DNA from: Thalassobius sp002708925 | GTDB lineage: Bacteria > Pseudomonadota > Alphaproteobacteria > Rhodobacterales > Rhodobacteraceae | Length of the DNA: 64,000 nt | Assembly: GCF_049803795.1 (NCBI RefSeq) | Contig: NZ_JBNAGJ010000001.1 | Coordinates: 434,001-498,000, forward strand | Direction of reading: 5' to 3' | Shown: positions 41,052 through 50,089 of the stretch, piece after piece | Layout: each line of letters opens with the position of its first letter | Position numbering within the stretch: the stretch's first letter is position 1 | Made by a program: the position numbers and the translations under genes | Notes under the pieces: generated by a model | What the model saw: the letters and a program-made list of their open reading frames with translations, nothing else | What the model was told of the DNA's origin: nothing | Database searches by the model: none

Positions 41052-41570
41052 ATGAACCGGATGGTATCAAAAGACTGGGAAGGGGTAGATGCTGGCACGC
41101 AGGTCTCGGCAGGGTCCGAGCTGGCGCAAGCGGCGGTTGAGTTTGATTGGCACAACGGCGATCTGAAGGTTTTGGGGCGCTTGATGTCAAAAATCGGGTT
41201 GGATCTGGCAACGGCGGTTCAGGTGTTCCTGAACGGGCGCCCGCAAGAGTTCAACCATATGCACAAGGATGATGTCCCGCTTGAGGACAGCGCGCGCTGT
41301 TCCATGCTGGACTGTCTGCACCGGAAAATCAGCTGCGGGTTCTACCTGCCGGACCCCGAGGTCGGCCTGGCGCCGGTTCGGGACGCGGCCGAGGCCTGGT
41401 TCGCGCGGCAGCGGCACGATGCGGCGCGTGGCACGCAGGGCCGCTGGGTGTTTGATGAGACCCGGTTCAACGCGATCTCGGATCAGGGGCCGACACGGAT
41501 CGTGATGCCCCCGCAGCCCGATAGCAGGCCGGCTCTGTTGCGGGTTCTGCTGGATCCGATCTGGAGATAA
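41052..41570 (+). CDS. Hypothetical protein (possible DUF4274 resemblance)
   Basis: A 172-residue soluble protein. The middle part, VEFDWHNGDLKVLGRLMSKI followed by GLDLATAVQVFLNG, recalls the W-[DN]-[DN/G] and C-D-x-A-T-A-[LV]-x-[IV]-F pattern of DUF4274 domains, but I cannot confirm this. The rest contains a Cys pair (RCSMLDCLHRKISCGFYLPD) and a basic C-terminus. It stands alone on the plus strand between minus-strand genes. Its terminator is shared with pyrG. An AGTAGGAG sequence precedes the start. Confidence 0.6.
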   Translation: MNRMVSKDWEGVDAGTQVSAGSELAQAAVEFDWHNGDLKVLGRLMSKIGLDLATAVQVFLNGRPQEFNHMHKDDVPLEDSARCSMLDCLHRKISCGFYLPDPEVGLAPVRDAAEAWFARQRHDAARGTQGRWVFDETRFNAISDQGPTRIVMPPQPDSRPALLRVLLDPIWR

Positions 41571-41600
41571 TCCACAGGTAAACCCACGGAAAAACATAGA

Positions 41601-41626
41601 AAAACGGGGCCCAGCGGCCCCGTTTT
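41601..41626. terminator. Bidirectional intrinsic terminator
   Basis: An 11-bp stem with a CAGC loop (AAAACGGGGCC / GGCCCCGTTTT) provides T-runs on both strands. It lies between the hypothetical gene (stop 41570) and pyrG (stop 41633), ending transcripts from both sides. Confidence 0.9.
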
Positions 41627-41632
41627 CTGTGT

Positions 41633-43276
41633 TTATACCAGGCGCGATGTTTCCACGGCAGCGCGCACGAAATCCTTGAACAGGGGGTGCGGATCGAAGG
41701 GTTTGGACTTTAGTTCGGGGTGGTATTGCACGCCGATGAACCAGGGGTGATCAGTCCATTCCACGATTTCCGGCAGCCGGCCATCGGGCGACATGCCCGA
41801 GAAGGTCAGCCCGCAGGCCTCTAGCTTTTCGCGGTATTTGATGTCCACCTCATAGCGGTGACGGTGGCGTTCCTCGATCGCGGTGTCGCCATAGACCTGC
41901 GCCACCTTGGAGCCCTCGGTCAACACGGCGTCATAGGCGCCCAGACGCATGGTGCCGCCCTTGTCGTCATCGGCCTTGCGCTGGACCTTGGCGTTGCCCT
42001 GCACCCATTCCTTCAGGTGATAGACCACGGGTTCGAAACGCTTGCCCCCGGATTCGTGATCGAATTCTTCAGAGCCCGCAGTGTCGATACCAGCCACGTT
42101 GCGGGCGGCCTCGATCACGGCCATTTGCATCCCCAGGCAGATGCCCAGATAGGGGATTTTGCGCGTACGGGCGAATTCGGCCGCTTTGATTTTCCCCTCG
42201 GTGCCGCGTTCGCCAAAGCCGCCGGGCACCAGAATGGCGTGGAAGCCCTCCAGATGCGGGGCCGGGTCGGAATTGTCGAAAATCTCGGCATCCACCCATT
42301 CCACATTCACCTTCACCCGGTTGGCCATGCCGCCGTGGGTCAGGGCCTCTTTGATGGATTTATAGGCGTCTTCCAGTTGCACGTATTTGCCGACAATGGC
42401 CACGTTGACCTCGCCATCGGCATTGTGGATGCGGTCCACCACGTCATCCCATTTCGACATGTCCGGCTTGGGCGCGGGCGAGATGCCGAACGCGTCCAGA
42501 ACCGCCTGATCCAGACCTTCGTGGTGATAGGCCAGCGGGGCCTCGTAGATCGAGTTCAGATCATAGGCGGCGATCACCGCGTCCTTGCGGACGTTACAGA
42601 ACAGGGCGATTTTCTCGCGTTCTTTTTCCGGAATCGGCTGTTCGCTGCGGCACACCAGCACGTCAGGCGCGATGCCGATGCTTTGCAGTTCCTTGACGCT
42701 GTGCTGGGTGGGTTTGGTTTTCAGCTCGCCCGAGGCAGCCAGATAGGGCAGCAGGGTCAGGTGCATGAAAATACACTGGCCGCGCGGGCGATCGTGGGTG
42801 AACTGGCGGATCGCCTCGAAGAAGGGCAGGCCCTCGATATCGCCGACGGTGCCGCCGATTTCGCACAGCATGAAATCGACCTCGTCATCGCCGACCGCCA
42901 GGAAATCCTTGATCTCGTTGGTGACGTGGGGAACGACCTGAATGGTTTTGCCCAGGTAATCGCCGCGACGCTCTTTTTCCAGAACGTTGGAATAGATTCG
43001 CCCCGAACTGACCGAGTCGGTCATCCGCGCGGGCACGCCGGTGAAACGCTCGTAATGGCCCAGGTCCAGATCGGTTTCGGCGCCATCGTCGGTGACGAAC
43101 ACCTCGCCGTGTTCAAACGGGCTCATGGTGCCGGGATCGACGTTCAGGTAGGGATCCAGTTTGCGCAGACGGACCGAGAAACCGCGCGCCTGCAACAATG
43201 CGCCCAAGGCGGCCGAGGCCAGCCCCTTGCCCAGCGAGGACACAACACCGCCGGTGATGAAGATATAACGAGCCAT
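41633..43276 (-). CDS. pyrG: CTP synthase
   Basis: Converts UTP to CTP with glutamine as nitrogen donor. The 547-residue protein starts ARYIFITGGVVSSLGKG, the synthetase-domain P-loop, and ends in a class I glutamine amidotransferase domain with the nucleophile Cys in LGICLGMQ and the His/Glu pair in GVQYHPELKSKP. The ATG at 43276 gives the standard length. It follows secG by 172 nt in the same direction, an order common in alphaproteobacteria. Confidence 0.97.
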   Translation of the reverse strand: MARYIFITGGVVSSLGKGLASAALGALLQARGFSVRLRKLDPYLNVDPGTMSPFEHGEVFVTDDGAETDLDLGHYERFTGVPARMTDSVSSGRIYSNVLEKERRGDYLGKTIQVVPHVTNEIKDFLAVGDDEVDFMLCEIGGTVGDIEGLPFFEAIRQFTHDRPRGQCIFMHLTLLPYLAASGELKTKPTQHSVKELQSIGIAPDVLVCRSEQPIPEKEREKIALFCNVRKDAVIAAYDLNSIYEAPLAYHHEGLDQAVLDAFGISPAPKPDMSKWDDVVDRIHNADGEVNVAIVGKYVQLEDAYKSIKEALTHGGMANRVKVNVEWVDAEIFDNSDPAPHLEGFHAILVPGGFGERGTEGKIKAAEFARTRKIPYLGICLGMQMAVIEAARNVAGIDTAGSEEFDHESGGKRFEPVVYHLKEWVQGNAKVQRKADDDKGGTMRLGAYDAVLTEGSKVAQVYGDTAIEERHRHRYEVDIKYREKLEACGLTFSGMSPDGRLPEIVEWTDHPWFIGVQYHPELKSKPFDPHPLFKDFVRAAVETSRLV

Positions 43277-43448
43277 GTCGGCGTCTCCCGTGATTTTCGC
43301 CTGGCAGAATGCCAAAACCTGCGCCCCTACGGTTCAAAAAACCGCAGCACCACGGGACTCAAGCCTTACTAGATTCGCAAAAAATACGCAAGACGACCGC
43401 AAGATGCAGTTGCGGTCATCCGCGAAAATTCAAGGTGTTGTGGTTCTA

Positions 43449-43808
43449 TCAGTCCGCGCGCGGAACGATGGGGCCACTTTCATCCGCCGAGGGCGGCAGC
43501 AGGTCACTGCCCGGTTGTGCGGGTGCCTCTTCGCTTTCGGTGGCGGGGGCATCCCCCCCCAGACGATCCAGAACCGAGCTGCCCGCGGATTTTTCAGCGG
43601 CAATCACGGTCAGCCCCAAAGAGGTACAGATGAACCCGATCGCCAGGATCCAGGTCACTTTGCTCAGCGCGGTTGCGGCCGCGCGGCTGGACACGGCACC
43701 GCCGCCGCCGCCCATCCCCAGTCCACCGCCCTCGGAGCGTTGCAAAAGCACGATGCCGATCAGCGCCAGCGCCAGAAGAAGGTGGATGATAAGAACGACG
43801 TTTTCCAT
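43449..43808 (-). CDS. secG: Preprotein translocase subunit SecG
   Basis: A 119-residue auxiliary subunit of the SecYEG channel. It has two membrane segments: VVLIIHLLLALALIGIVLLQ at the start and ALSKVTWILAIGFICTSLGL in the middle, linked by the RSEGGGLGMGGGGGAVSSRA loop, a SecG signature. The C-terminal tail is acidic and Pro/Ala-rich (ATESEEAPAQPG), as in alphaproteobacterial SecG. Expression with pyrG is likely. Confidence 0.93.
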   Translation of the reverse strand: MENVVLIIHLLLALALIGIVLLQRSEGGGLGMGGGGGAVSSRAAATALSKVTWILAIGFICTSLGLTVIAAEKSAGSSVLDRLGGDAPATESEEAPAQPGSDLLPPSADESGPIVPRAD

Positions 43809-43919
43809 TGAGGCCTGCCTGAGATGTCTTTCCGCGCCTATTTAGGCAAAACCCTTGCCGCCCGCAACCCGCCTTTGCCGTCTGAGTGGGATCTGGGCCA
43901 AACGGGGGGGGCGCGTGCC

Positions 43920-44321
43920 CTATTCTTCGTCGTCTATATCGTCGATGTCCACCTGGCCGGACAGGCGGCGGCGGATCAGGCTCCAGCTCAGGCCAACGCC
44001 CAGCACGACGGACATGGCAAACAGGCCCAGCCAGGTGTTCATCGTCTGATTGTCGATGTCCAACAGGCCATAATCATAGAGCACCCACAAAAGCGCGGCA
44101 AAAATCGCCATTACCAGGAACATCCCGAACGCTCCGATCGAGCGCAGCGTGGCCCGCAGGTAGATGATATAGCCCACCAGCAGCAGCAGCCCCAGCAGCA
44201 CCGCCAGCGGCAATTGCTGATCGTAATTGGAGCTGACCCATGTCGCGTAATTCACGCGCGTTGGGTTGAACGTGGCCGACAGAAGGATAAAGGCCACCAG
44301 CCAGCGAAGAAAAAACCCCAT
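43920..44321 (-). CDS. Integral membrane protein of unknown function (DUF6524-like)
   Basis: A 133-residue membrane protein with four hydrophobic segments: MGFFLRWLVAFILLSATFNP, LPLAVLLGLLLLVGYIIYLR, GMFLVMAIFAALLWVLYDYG, and NTWLGLFAMSVVLGVGLSWS. A strikingly acidic tail ends the protein (DIDDIDDEE). The ATG at 44321 (GGAGCA upstream) gives the compact form; a longer frame upstream is mostly Pro/Arg-rich and not convincing. It is divergent from purA. I recall this kind of protein as DUF6524 but cannot confirm it. Confidence 0.72.
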   Translation of the reverse strand: MGFFLRWLVAFILLSATFNPTRVNYATWVSSNYDQQLPLAVLLGLLLLVGYIIYLRATLRSIGAFGMFLVMAIFAALLWVLYDYGLLDIDNQTMNTWLGLFAMSVVLGVGLSWSLIRRRLSGQVDIDDIDDEE

Positions 44322-44481
44322 GGGATGCTCCGGCTTGATGCAGGTTTTGCGAATGTCTGTCATAATGAATCGCGCAATTGGCAGCGCGTGTCCAGCCCTG
44401 CGGCGAATTTGAGGTTTTACACCGGGGCACAGCCCTATATACGGGCGCGGGTTTGATCCGCATAGAGTAAGAGGACCAGCA

Positions 44482-45777
44482 ATGGCAAACGTCGTCGTCG
44501 TCGGCGCCCAATGGGGCGATGAGGGTAAAGGCAAGATCGTGGACTGGCTGTCCGAACGCGCCGATGTGATCGCGCGTTTTCAGGGCGGCCACAATGCCGG
44601 GCACACTCTGGTCATCGACGGAAAGGTCTATAAATTGCACGCGCTGCCCTCGGGTGTGGTGCGTGGCGGGAAACTGTCGGTGATCGGCAACGGCGTGGTG
44701 CTGGACCCCTGGCACCTGGTCAACGAGATCGCCACCGTCCGCGAACAGGGGGTCGAGATCAACGCCGACACGCTGATGATTGCGGAAAACACCCCGCTGA
44801 TTCTGCCCATCCACGGCGAGCTGGACCGCGCCCGCGAAGAGGCCGCCAGCAAGGGCACCAAGATCGGCACCACCGGCCGCGGCATCGGCCCCTGCTACGA
44901 AGATAAGGTTGGCCGCCGCGCCATCCGTGTGGCCGATCTGGCCGATGAGGCCACGCTTGAGGCCCGCGTGGACCGCGCCCTGCAACACCACGATCCGCTG
45001 CGCAAAGGTCTGGGCATTGCCCCCGTTGACCGTGACGCGCTGCTGGCGCAACTCAAAGAGGTTGCCAAGGAAATCCTGCCCTTCGCCGCGCCCGTCTGGA
45101 AAGTGCTGAACGAGAAACGCAAATCCGGCAAACGCATCCTGTTCGAAGGCGCACAAGGCGCGCTGCTGGACATTGATTTCGGCACCTATCCCTTCGTGAC
45201 GTCCTCGAATGTGATCGCGGGTCAGGCCGCGACGGGCGTGGGCATCGGCCCCAACTCGATCGATTACGTGCTGGGCATCGTGAAGGCCTATACCACCCGC
45301 GTAGGCGAGGGCCCGTTCCCGACCGAGCTGGAGGATGCAGACGGTCAGCGTCTGGGCGAGCGTGGCCATGAATTCGGCACCACCACCGGCCGCAAACGCC
45401 GCTGTGGCTGGTTTGACGCCGCCCTGGTCCGTCAGACCTGCGCGGTGAACGGGATCAACGGCATCTCTTTGACGAAACTGGACGTGCTGGACGGGTTCGA
45501 GACCCTGAAAATCTGCGTGGGCTATGATCTGGACGGCGAGCGTCTGGATTACCTGCCCACCGCCGCCGATCAGCAGGCCCGCTGCAAACCGATCTACGAG
45601 GAAATCCCCGGCTGGTCCGAATCCACCGAAGGCGCGCGCAGCTGGAACGATCTGCCCGCCAATGCGGTGAAATACGTCCGCCGCGTCGAAGAGCTGATCG
45701 AATGCCCCGTCGCCCTGCTGTCCACCAGCCCTGAACGCGACGACACCATCCTGGTCACCGACCCGTTCGCAGACTGA
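44482..45777 (+). CDS. purA: Adenylosuccinate synthetase
   Basis: Catalyses the first committed step from IMP to AMP, joining aspartate to IMP with GTP hydrolysis. The 431-residue protein begins with the GTP-binding VGAQWGDEGKGKIVDWLSE and includes GGHNAGHTLVI, GTTGRGIGPCYEDKVGR, EGAQGALLDIDFGTYPFVTS and TTTGRKRRCGWFD, all typical. Its stop overlaps the start of the DUF2842 gene by one base. Confidence 0.97.
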   Translation: MANVVVVGAQWGDEGKGKIVDWLSERADVIARFQGGHNAGHTLVIDGKVYKLHALPSGVVRGGKLSVIGNGVVLDPWHLVNEIATVREQGVEINADTLMIAENTPLILPIHGELDRAREEAASKGTKIGTTGRGIGPCYEDKVGRRAIRVADLADEATLEARVDRALQHHDPLRKGLGIAPVDRDALLAQLKEVAKEILPFAAPVWKVLNEKRKSGKRILFEGAQGALLDIDFGTYPFVTSSNVIAGQAATGVGIGPNSIDYVLGIVKAYTTRVGEGPFPTELEDADGQRLGERGHEFGTTTGRKRRCGWFDAALVRQTCAVNGINGISLTKLDVLDGFETLKICVGYDLDGERLDYLPTAADQQARCKPIYEEIPGWSESTEGARSWNDLPANAVKYVRRVEELIECPVALLSTSPERDDTILVTDPFAD

Positions 45778-46007
45778 TGGCGCTGGCGTATAAAACCCGC
45801 CGCCGCCTGGCGCTGCTGATCCTGCTGGTTGGCCTGCCGCTCTATATCGCGGTGGCGTGGTATCTGACGTCCTTGTTCGAGCGGCCCTCGCTGCTGATCG
45901 AACTGGCGGTCTATATCGTGCTGGGCTTTTTGTGGGCGATGCCGTTCAAGTTCATCTTCAAAGGGGTCGGGCAGGCGGATCCCGACGCCGACCCCTCGGA
46001 TGAATGA
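45777..46007 (+). CDS. DUF2842 small membrane protein
   Basis: A 76-residue protein with two membrane segments (LALLILLVGLPLYIAVAWYL and LLIELAVYIVLGFLWAMPFK) and the FKGVGQADP end typical of DUF2842 proteins of alphaproteobacteria. It is coupled to purA by the TGATG overlap and ends directly against the converging glutathionyl-hydroquinone reductase gene. Function unknown. Confidence 0.85.
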   Translation: MALAYKTRRRLALLILLVGLPLYIAVAWYLTSLFERPSLLIELAVYIVLGFLWAMPFKFIFKGVGQADPDADPSDE

Positions 46008-46964
46008 TCAGGTCAGCAAGGCCGTGATATGCGCCGGGGCGGCGGGGCGAATCCCCGTCGGATTCAGCGCCTTGATCGAGTAATAGCCACGCGTGATATG
46101 GTCCATGTTCACTGTCTGGCGCACGCCGGGCAGGGCCAGGATACGCTCCATATAGGCTTGCAGGCGCGGATAATCGGCGATCTGGCGCAGGTTCGTTTTG
46201 AACAGCCCATGATAGGCCGCATCGAACCGGATCAGCGTCACAAAAGTGCGGATGTCGGTTTCTGTCAGCCGGTCTCCGAACAGATAGTCGCCGCTCAGCC
46301 GCGATTCGAGCATATCCAGCGTGCTGAACACACTGGCGACAGCCTCGTCATAGGCCTCTTGGCTTGAGGCGAAACCAGCCTTGTAGACGCCATTGTTCAG
46401 CCCATCGTAAATCACAGGGTTCAGCGTGTCGATTTCGGTGGCCAGATCCTGCGGATACAGCCGAATATCCGACGGCACGATCTCCTCGAATGCGGTGTCC
46501 AGCATCCGCAGGATGTCGGCGCTTTCGTTACTGACCATCACGTTTTGCTGCATGTCCCACAGCACGGGCACAGTGGCGCGCCCGGTGAAATGCGGATCGG
46601 CGCGGGTATAGAGCGCGTGCATATAGCCCGCATCGAACAGCGGGTCCGCATCCGCCCCCGGATAGCCACCAAAGGCCCAGCCCTGATCGGTCAGCGTCGG
46701 GTTGACGACGGTGACGGGGATCACATCCTCCAGGCCCTTCAGCGCGCGGGCAATCAACGTCCGCGAGGCCCAGGGGCAGATCAGCGCCACATAGAGCCGA
46801 TAGCGCCCGGCCTCGGCCTTGAAACCACCCAGGCCCGTTGGCCCTGCGCTGCCATCGGGGGTGATCCAGTTGCGAAAACTGGACACCTGCCGCACGAAAC
46901 GGCCCTTTTCATCTGCCTTCTGGACCGGGTTCCAGTCCTTTGTCCATTTACCATCTACCAGCAT
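46008..46964 (-). CDS. Glutathionyl-hydroquinone reductase (GST, YqjG-like)
   Basis: A 318-residue Xi-class glutathione transferase. The catalytic cysteine is C63 in VALICPWASRTL, the sequence characteristic of S-glutathionyl-(chloro)hydroquinone reductases, and VPVLWD and NESADILRML form the glutathione-binding part. These enzymes remove glutathione from hydroquinone conjugates. The gene follows ygiD by 12 nt and is the last of a DoxX/YgiD/YqjG set, as in E. coli, where yqjF and yqjG are neighbours. Confidence 0.9.
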   Translation of the reverse strand: MLVDGKWTKDWNPVQKADEKGRFVRQVSSFRNWITPDGSAGPTGLGGFKAEAGRYRLYVALICPWASRTLIARALKGLEDVIPVTVVNPTLTDQGWAFGGYPGADADPLFDAGYMHALYTRADPHFTGRATVPVLWDMQQNVMVSNESADILRMLDTAFEEIVPSDIRLYPQDLATEIDTLNPVIYDGLNNGVYKAGFASSQEAYDEAVASVFSTLDMLESRLSGDYLFGDRLTETDIRTFVTLIRFDAAYHGLFKTNLRQIADYPRLQAYMERILALPGVRQTVNMDHITRGYYSIKALNPTGIRPAAPAHITALLT

Positions 46965-46976
46965 CGCACCGATCCC

Positions 46977-47795
46977 TTAATAAAACACAAAGCTGCGCAT
47001 CGAGACGCTGGCAATGTCGATCGTGTCATTCATAAAGACCAGCTGATCGGCGCTATCCGCCGCGCCTGCAATGGTCAGCGCGGGCAGGTAGTGATCCACC
47101 GACGGATGCGCCTGGCGCAGCAGCGTGCCAAAGGTCTGCGGGTCGGCCAGCGCGGCCATGTTGCGATCCTCCAGCAGGCTGGCGAAACGGGTGTCGAACT
47201 CGGTGGCCCAGTCATAGGGGCGCGCGCCGAACCGCATGGTGTGCAGGTTGTGGACGACATTGCCGCTGCCCAGGATCAGCACGCCGCGATGGCGCAGCTC
47301 GGCGATGGCCTGGCCGATTTCCAGCTGATGGGCCAGCCCGGCGGTCATGTCGATGGACAGCTGGAACACGGGAACATCCGCGTTGGGATACAGGTATTTC
47401 AGCACCGTCCAGGCACCATGATCCAGCCCCCAGGTATCGTCGCCCTCGGCGTGGTGGCTGGCCAGCAGGCTGACCACTTCGCGGGCCAGATCAGGCGCGC
47501 CTTCGGCCGGGTAGCTTTCCATGTATAGCTCATCTGGGAAGCCATAGAAATCGTGGATCGTGCGCGGAAAAGCCGAGACATCCACCAGCGTCGTCCCCTG
47601 TGTCATCCAATGCGCCGAGACCACCAGAATCGCCTGCGGACGGGGTAGGGCGCGGCCCAGCTTGCGCCACGAACGGGCGTAATCGTTATCCTCGATCGCG
47701 TTCATCGGGCTGCCATGGCCCAGAAAGACGACGGGCATTTTATCGGACGCTTTCAGACGATCCTTGAGCATCCCAAGAGATTGATGTGCGGACAT
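46977..47795 (-). CDS. ygiD: 4,5-DOPA extradiol dioxygenase-like protein (YgiD)
   Basis: A 272-residue class III extradiol dioxygenase of the DODA/YgiD group, which can cleave catechol rings such as L-DOPA with a non-haem metal. Metal-ligand regions are the early FLGHGSPMNA (H27), the middle WGLDHGAWTVL and GNVVHNLHTM; VSAHWMTQGT fits the family too. It sits between the DoxX and YqjG-like genes. In a soil or marine bacterium the natural substrate is probably a catechol rather than DOPA. Confidence 0.9.
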   Translation of the reverse strand: MSAHQSLGMLKDRLKASDKMPVVFLGHGSPMNAIEDNDYARSWRKLGRALPRPQAILVVSAHWMTQGTTLVDVSAFPRTIHDFYGFPDELYMESYPAEGAPDLAREVVSLLASHHAEGDDTWGLDHGAWTVLKYLYPNADVPVFQLSIDMTAGLAHQLEIGQAIAELRHRGVLILGSGNVVHNLHTMRFGARPYDWATEFDTRFASLLEDRNMAALADPQTFGTLLRQAHPSVDHYLPALTIAGAADSADQLVFMNDTIDIASVSMRSFVFY

Positions 47796-47866
47796 GGAGG
47801 GCTCCTTTTCTGGTTTCAGGGGGCTGATGTGGCCCGCGCCCCGGCGTGCGGGGCGGGGCCGTCAGA

Positions 47867-48271
47867 TTATGTGCGGCGCAGCGGGTAAAGGGCGTGCGCG
47901 CCGTCCCCGATCAGGGCCAGAGAGGCCTGAACCGCGGCCCACATCAGCGGGAATTCCATCCCGCCGCCGGGGTTTGTCCAGCCAAAGCCCGCGCCGCGGT
48001 GGGCAAAAAGAGCCGCCCCCAGCAGCACCGGCACCAGGGCCGCCGACACCAGCTGCGTGGCGATCCCCAGGATCAGCGCGCCGCCGCCCAGGATCTCGGC
48101 GGTCATGGTCAGATAGGCCAGCCAGCCGGGCAGGCCAATCGAGTCAAAGAACCCGGCCGCGCCAGCGGGGGTGAACACCAGCAGTTTCAGCAGGCCATGG
48201 TACACGAACAGCGCCCCGGTGGTCACGCGCAGCACCAGCGCGCCATAGGGGGCAAATTTTGCGTCGATCAT
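47867..48271 (-). CDS. DoxX-family membrane protein (YqjF-like)
   Basis: A 134-residue DoxX protein with four membrane segments: LVLRVTTGALFVYHGLLKLL, WLAYLTMTAEILGGGALILG, VSAALVPVLLGAALFAHRG and the C-terminal MWAAVQASLALIGDGAHAL. It is the first gene of the operon and divergent from a LysR gene. In E. coli the DoxX gene yqjF next to yqjG is controlled by the LysR protein YhaJ in response to aromatic quinone-type compounds, so a parallel role is likely. Confidence 0.87.
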   Translation of the reverse strand: MIDAKFAPYGALVLRVTTGALFVYHGLLKLLVFTPAGAAGFFDSIGLPGWLAYLTMTAEILGGGALILGIATQLVSAALVPVLLGAALFAHRGAGFGWTNPGGGMEFPLMWAAVQASLALIGDGAHALYPLRRT

Positions 48272-48400
48272 TGTGTTACTCCTTCGGTGGGCGTTCGTTT
48301 CTGCGCCCGTTTGATGATCCGACTATGCCCAAGGCTATTTGTGAATGATATGGCGATGATGTAGAATAACTATCTCTGATTTGTTCTTAATGGGGTGCCT

Positions 48401-49294
48401 ATGGATATTATCGACGGGATTCGCGCCTTTGTGGCGACGGCGCAGACGGGCTCATTCACCGGAGGGGCAGAGCGGCTGGGAATCTCCAATCGGCTGACCT
48501 CGAAATACGTGGCCGAGCTGGAGACCCGCCTGGGCACGCGCCTGTTGCAGCGCACCACCCGGCGCGTCGGGCTGACCGCCGCGGGCGAGGATCTGCTGGC
48601 CCGCGCGCCGGCGTTGCTGGATGATCTGGACGCGATGCTGGGGGCGGTCACCGACGAGGCGCGCGGCTTTACCGGGGCGCTGCGCATCTCAGCGCCTGTC
48701 ACCCTGGGCGAGGCCTATGTGGCCGATCTGCTGCACCGTTTCGCCGCCCCGCACCCCGAGCTGGTCATCGACCTGCGCCTGTCTGACAGCTATGCCGATC
48801 TGGCACGCGAGGGGATCGACCTGGCCTTTCGTGTGGGCGATCCGGGGATGTCTACGCTCAGGGTGCGCCGGCTGGGGGTGATCCGCAGCCATCTGGTGGC
48901 GGCTCCGGCTTATCTGCAACAGCATCCTGCGCCGCGCAGGCCGGTGGATCTGGCGGCGCATAGCTGCATTCTGGATACCAACCGGCGCGATCCGGGCCGC
49001 TGGACATTCGAAAGGGACGGGCAGGCGCAGCATGTGTCCGTCGCGGGGCGCTATCAGGTGAACAGCGCCCGTGTGGCGCGCGATCTGGCGGTGCAGGGGC
49101 TGGGGCTGGCCTATTGCCCGGCCTTCGTGCTGGATCACGCGCTAGAGACAGGGGCGCTGCGGCCGGTACTGAAAGAATACACAAACGTCACCATTCCCTT
49201 TGGCGCGGCCTATCTGGAAAACCGGACCCTGCCGCGCAAGGTGCGGGCGCTGATTGATTTCGCCGCCGCCGATGCCAAACAGCTGTTTCGCTAA
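48401..49294 (+). CDS. LysR-family regulator (YhaJ-like)
   Basis: A 297-residue LysR regulator starting MDIIDGIRAFVATAQTGSFT, with the helix-turn-helix GGAERLGISNRLTSKYVAEL at the N-terminus and an effector domain (ALRISAPVTLGEAYVADLL, VQGLGLAYCPAFVL) behind it. The ATG at 48401 is preferred over the in-frame GTG two codons upstream, with GGGG just before it. It is divergent from the DoxX/YgiD/YqjG set and is the probable regulator of that set. The 129-nt region between them should hold the operator. Confidence 0.83.
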   Translation: MDIIDGIRAFVATAQTGSFTGGAERLGISNRLTSKYVAELETRLGTRLLQRTTRRVGLTAAGEDLLARAPALLDDLDAMLGAVTDEARGFTGALRISAPVTLGEAYVADLLHRFAAPHPELVIDLRLSDSYADLAREGIDLAFRVGDPGMSTLRVRRLGVIRSHLVAAPAYLQQHPAPRRPVDLAAHSCILDTNRRDPGRWTFERDGQAQHVSVAGRYQVNSARVARDLAVQGLGLAYCPAFVLDHALETGALRPVLKEYTNVTIPFGAAYLENRTLPRKVRALIDFAAADAKQLFR

Positions 49295-49405
49295 GCCAGA
49301 GCCGGGGCCGAAGAGGGGCAGGCCGCATTCAGACATTTGCAAATGGCGCGGATTGATTTATGCACCGCTCATTACCAGAAGTCCCCTCTCAGAACCGGAG
49401 CCGCC

Positions 49406-50086
49406 ATGTCCGTCTCGATGCTATCGACCTTTGTCAAACCCATGCACCCCGAGGGGCGCAAGTTTGTGGCCATTGCGGCGGCGATTACGCTGGTCCTGTT
49501 CTGGATCTGGGCGCCGCTGGGATGGATCGGCACCGGGATCACCGTCTGGGTCTACTATTTCTTCCGCGATCCCGAACGGGTGACGCCCACGCGCCCCGGT
49601 GTGATGATCTCGCCTGCCGATGGGATCGTGTCCCTGCTGGAGCCCGCCATTCCCCCCGCCGAGCTGGGCCTGAGCGACGTGCCGATGACCCGGATTTCGG
49701 TGTTCATGTCGGTGTTCAACTGCCATGTGAACCGGCTGCCCCATGAGGGCACGATCACCACCGTGGCCTATCGCCCCGGTAAATTCCTGAACGCCGCGCT
49801 GGACAAAGCGTCCAGCGATAACGAACGCAACGGGCTGGCCATCCAGCTGGAGGACGGGCGCAGCTATGGCGTGGTGCAGATCGCCGGTCTGGTGGCGCGG
49901 CGCATCCTGTGCTGGTCACAAGAGGGGCAGTATCTGGAAACCGGCGAACGGTTCGGGCTGATCCGCTTTGGCTCGCGTCTGGATATTTATCTGCCCGAAG
50001 GGGCAACGCCGCTGGTAGAGCTGGGCCAGACCATGATCGCGGGGGAAACCGTGATCGCCGATCTGGGCCCCACACCCGAGGCATAA
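49406..50086 (+). CDS. psd: Phosphatidylserine decarboxylase proenzyme
   Basis: Makes phosphatidylethanolamine from phosphatidylserine at the inner membrane. The 226-residue protein is of the short PSD-A type and has hydrophobic segments at about 20-50. The pyruvoyl group forms by cleavage at Gly189-Ser190 in IRFGSRLDIYLP. D71 (SPADG) and H107 (FNCHVNRLPHEG) would complete the autocleavage triad. The ATG at 49406 fits the family length. It is followed after 3 nt by pssA, so the two enzymes of the pathway form one operon. Confidence 0.94.
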   Translation: MSVSMLSTFVKPMHPEGRKFVAIAAAITLVLFWIWAPLGWIGTGITVWVYYFFRDPERVTPTRPGVMISPADGIVSLLEPAIPPAELGLSDVPMTRISVFMSVFNCHVNRLPHEGTITTVAYRPGKFLNAALDKASSDNERNGLAIQLEDGRSYGVVQIAGLVARRILCWSQEGQYLETGERFGLIRFGSRLDIYLPEGATPLVELGQTMIAGETVIADLGPTPEA

Positions 50087-50089
50087 CCG

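Noticed and set aside
41858..43372. 504-residue plus-strand frame opposite pyrG
   Set aside because: Shadow of CTP synthase with no recognisable motifs.
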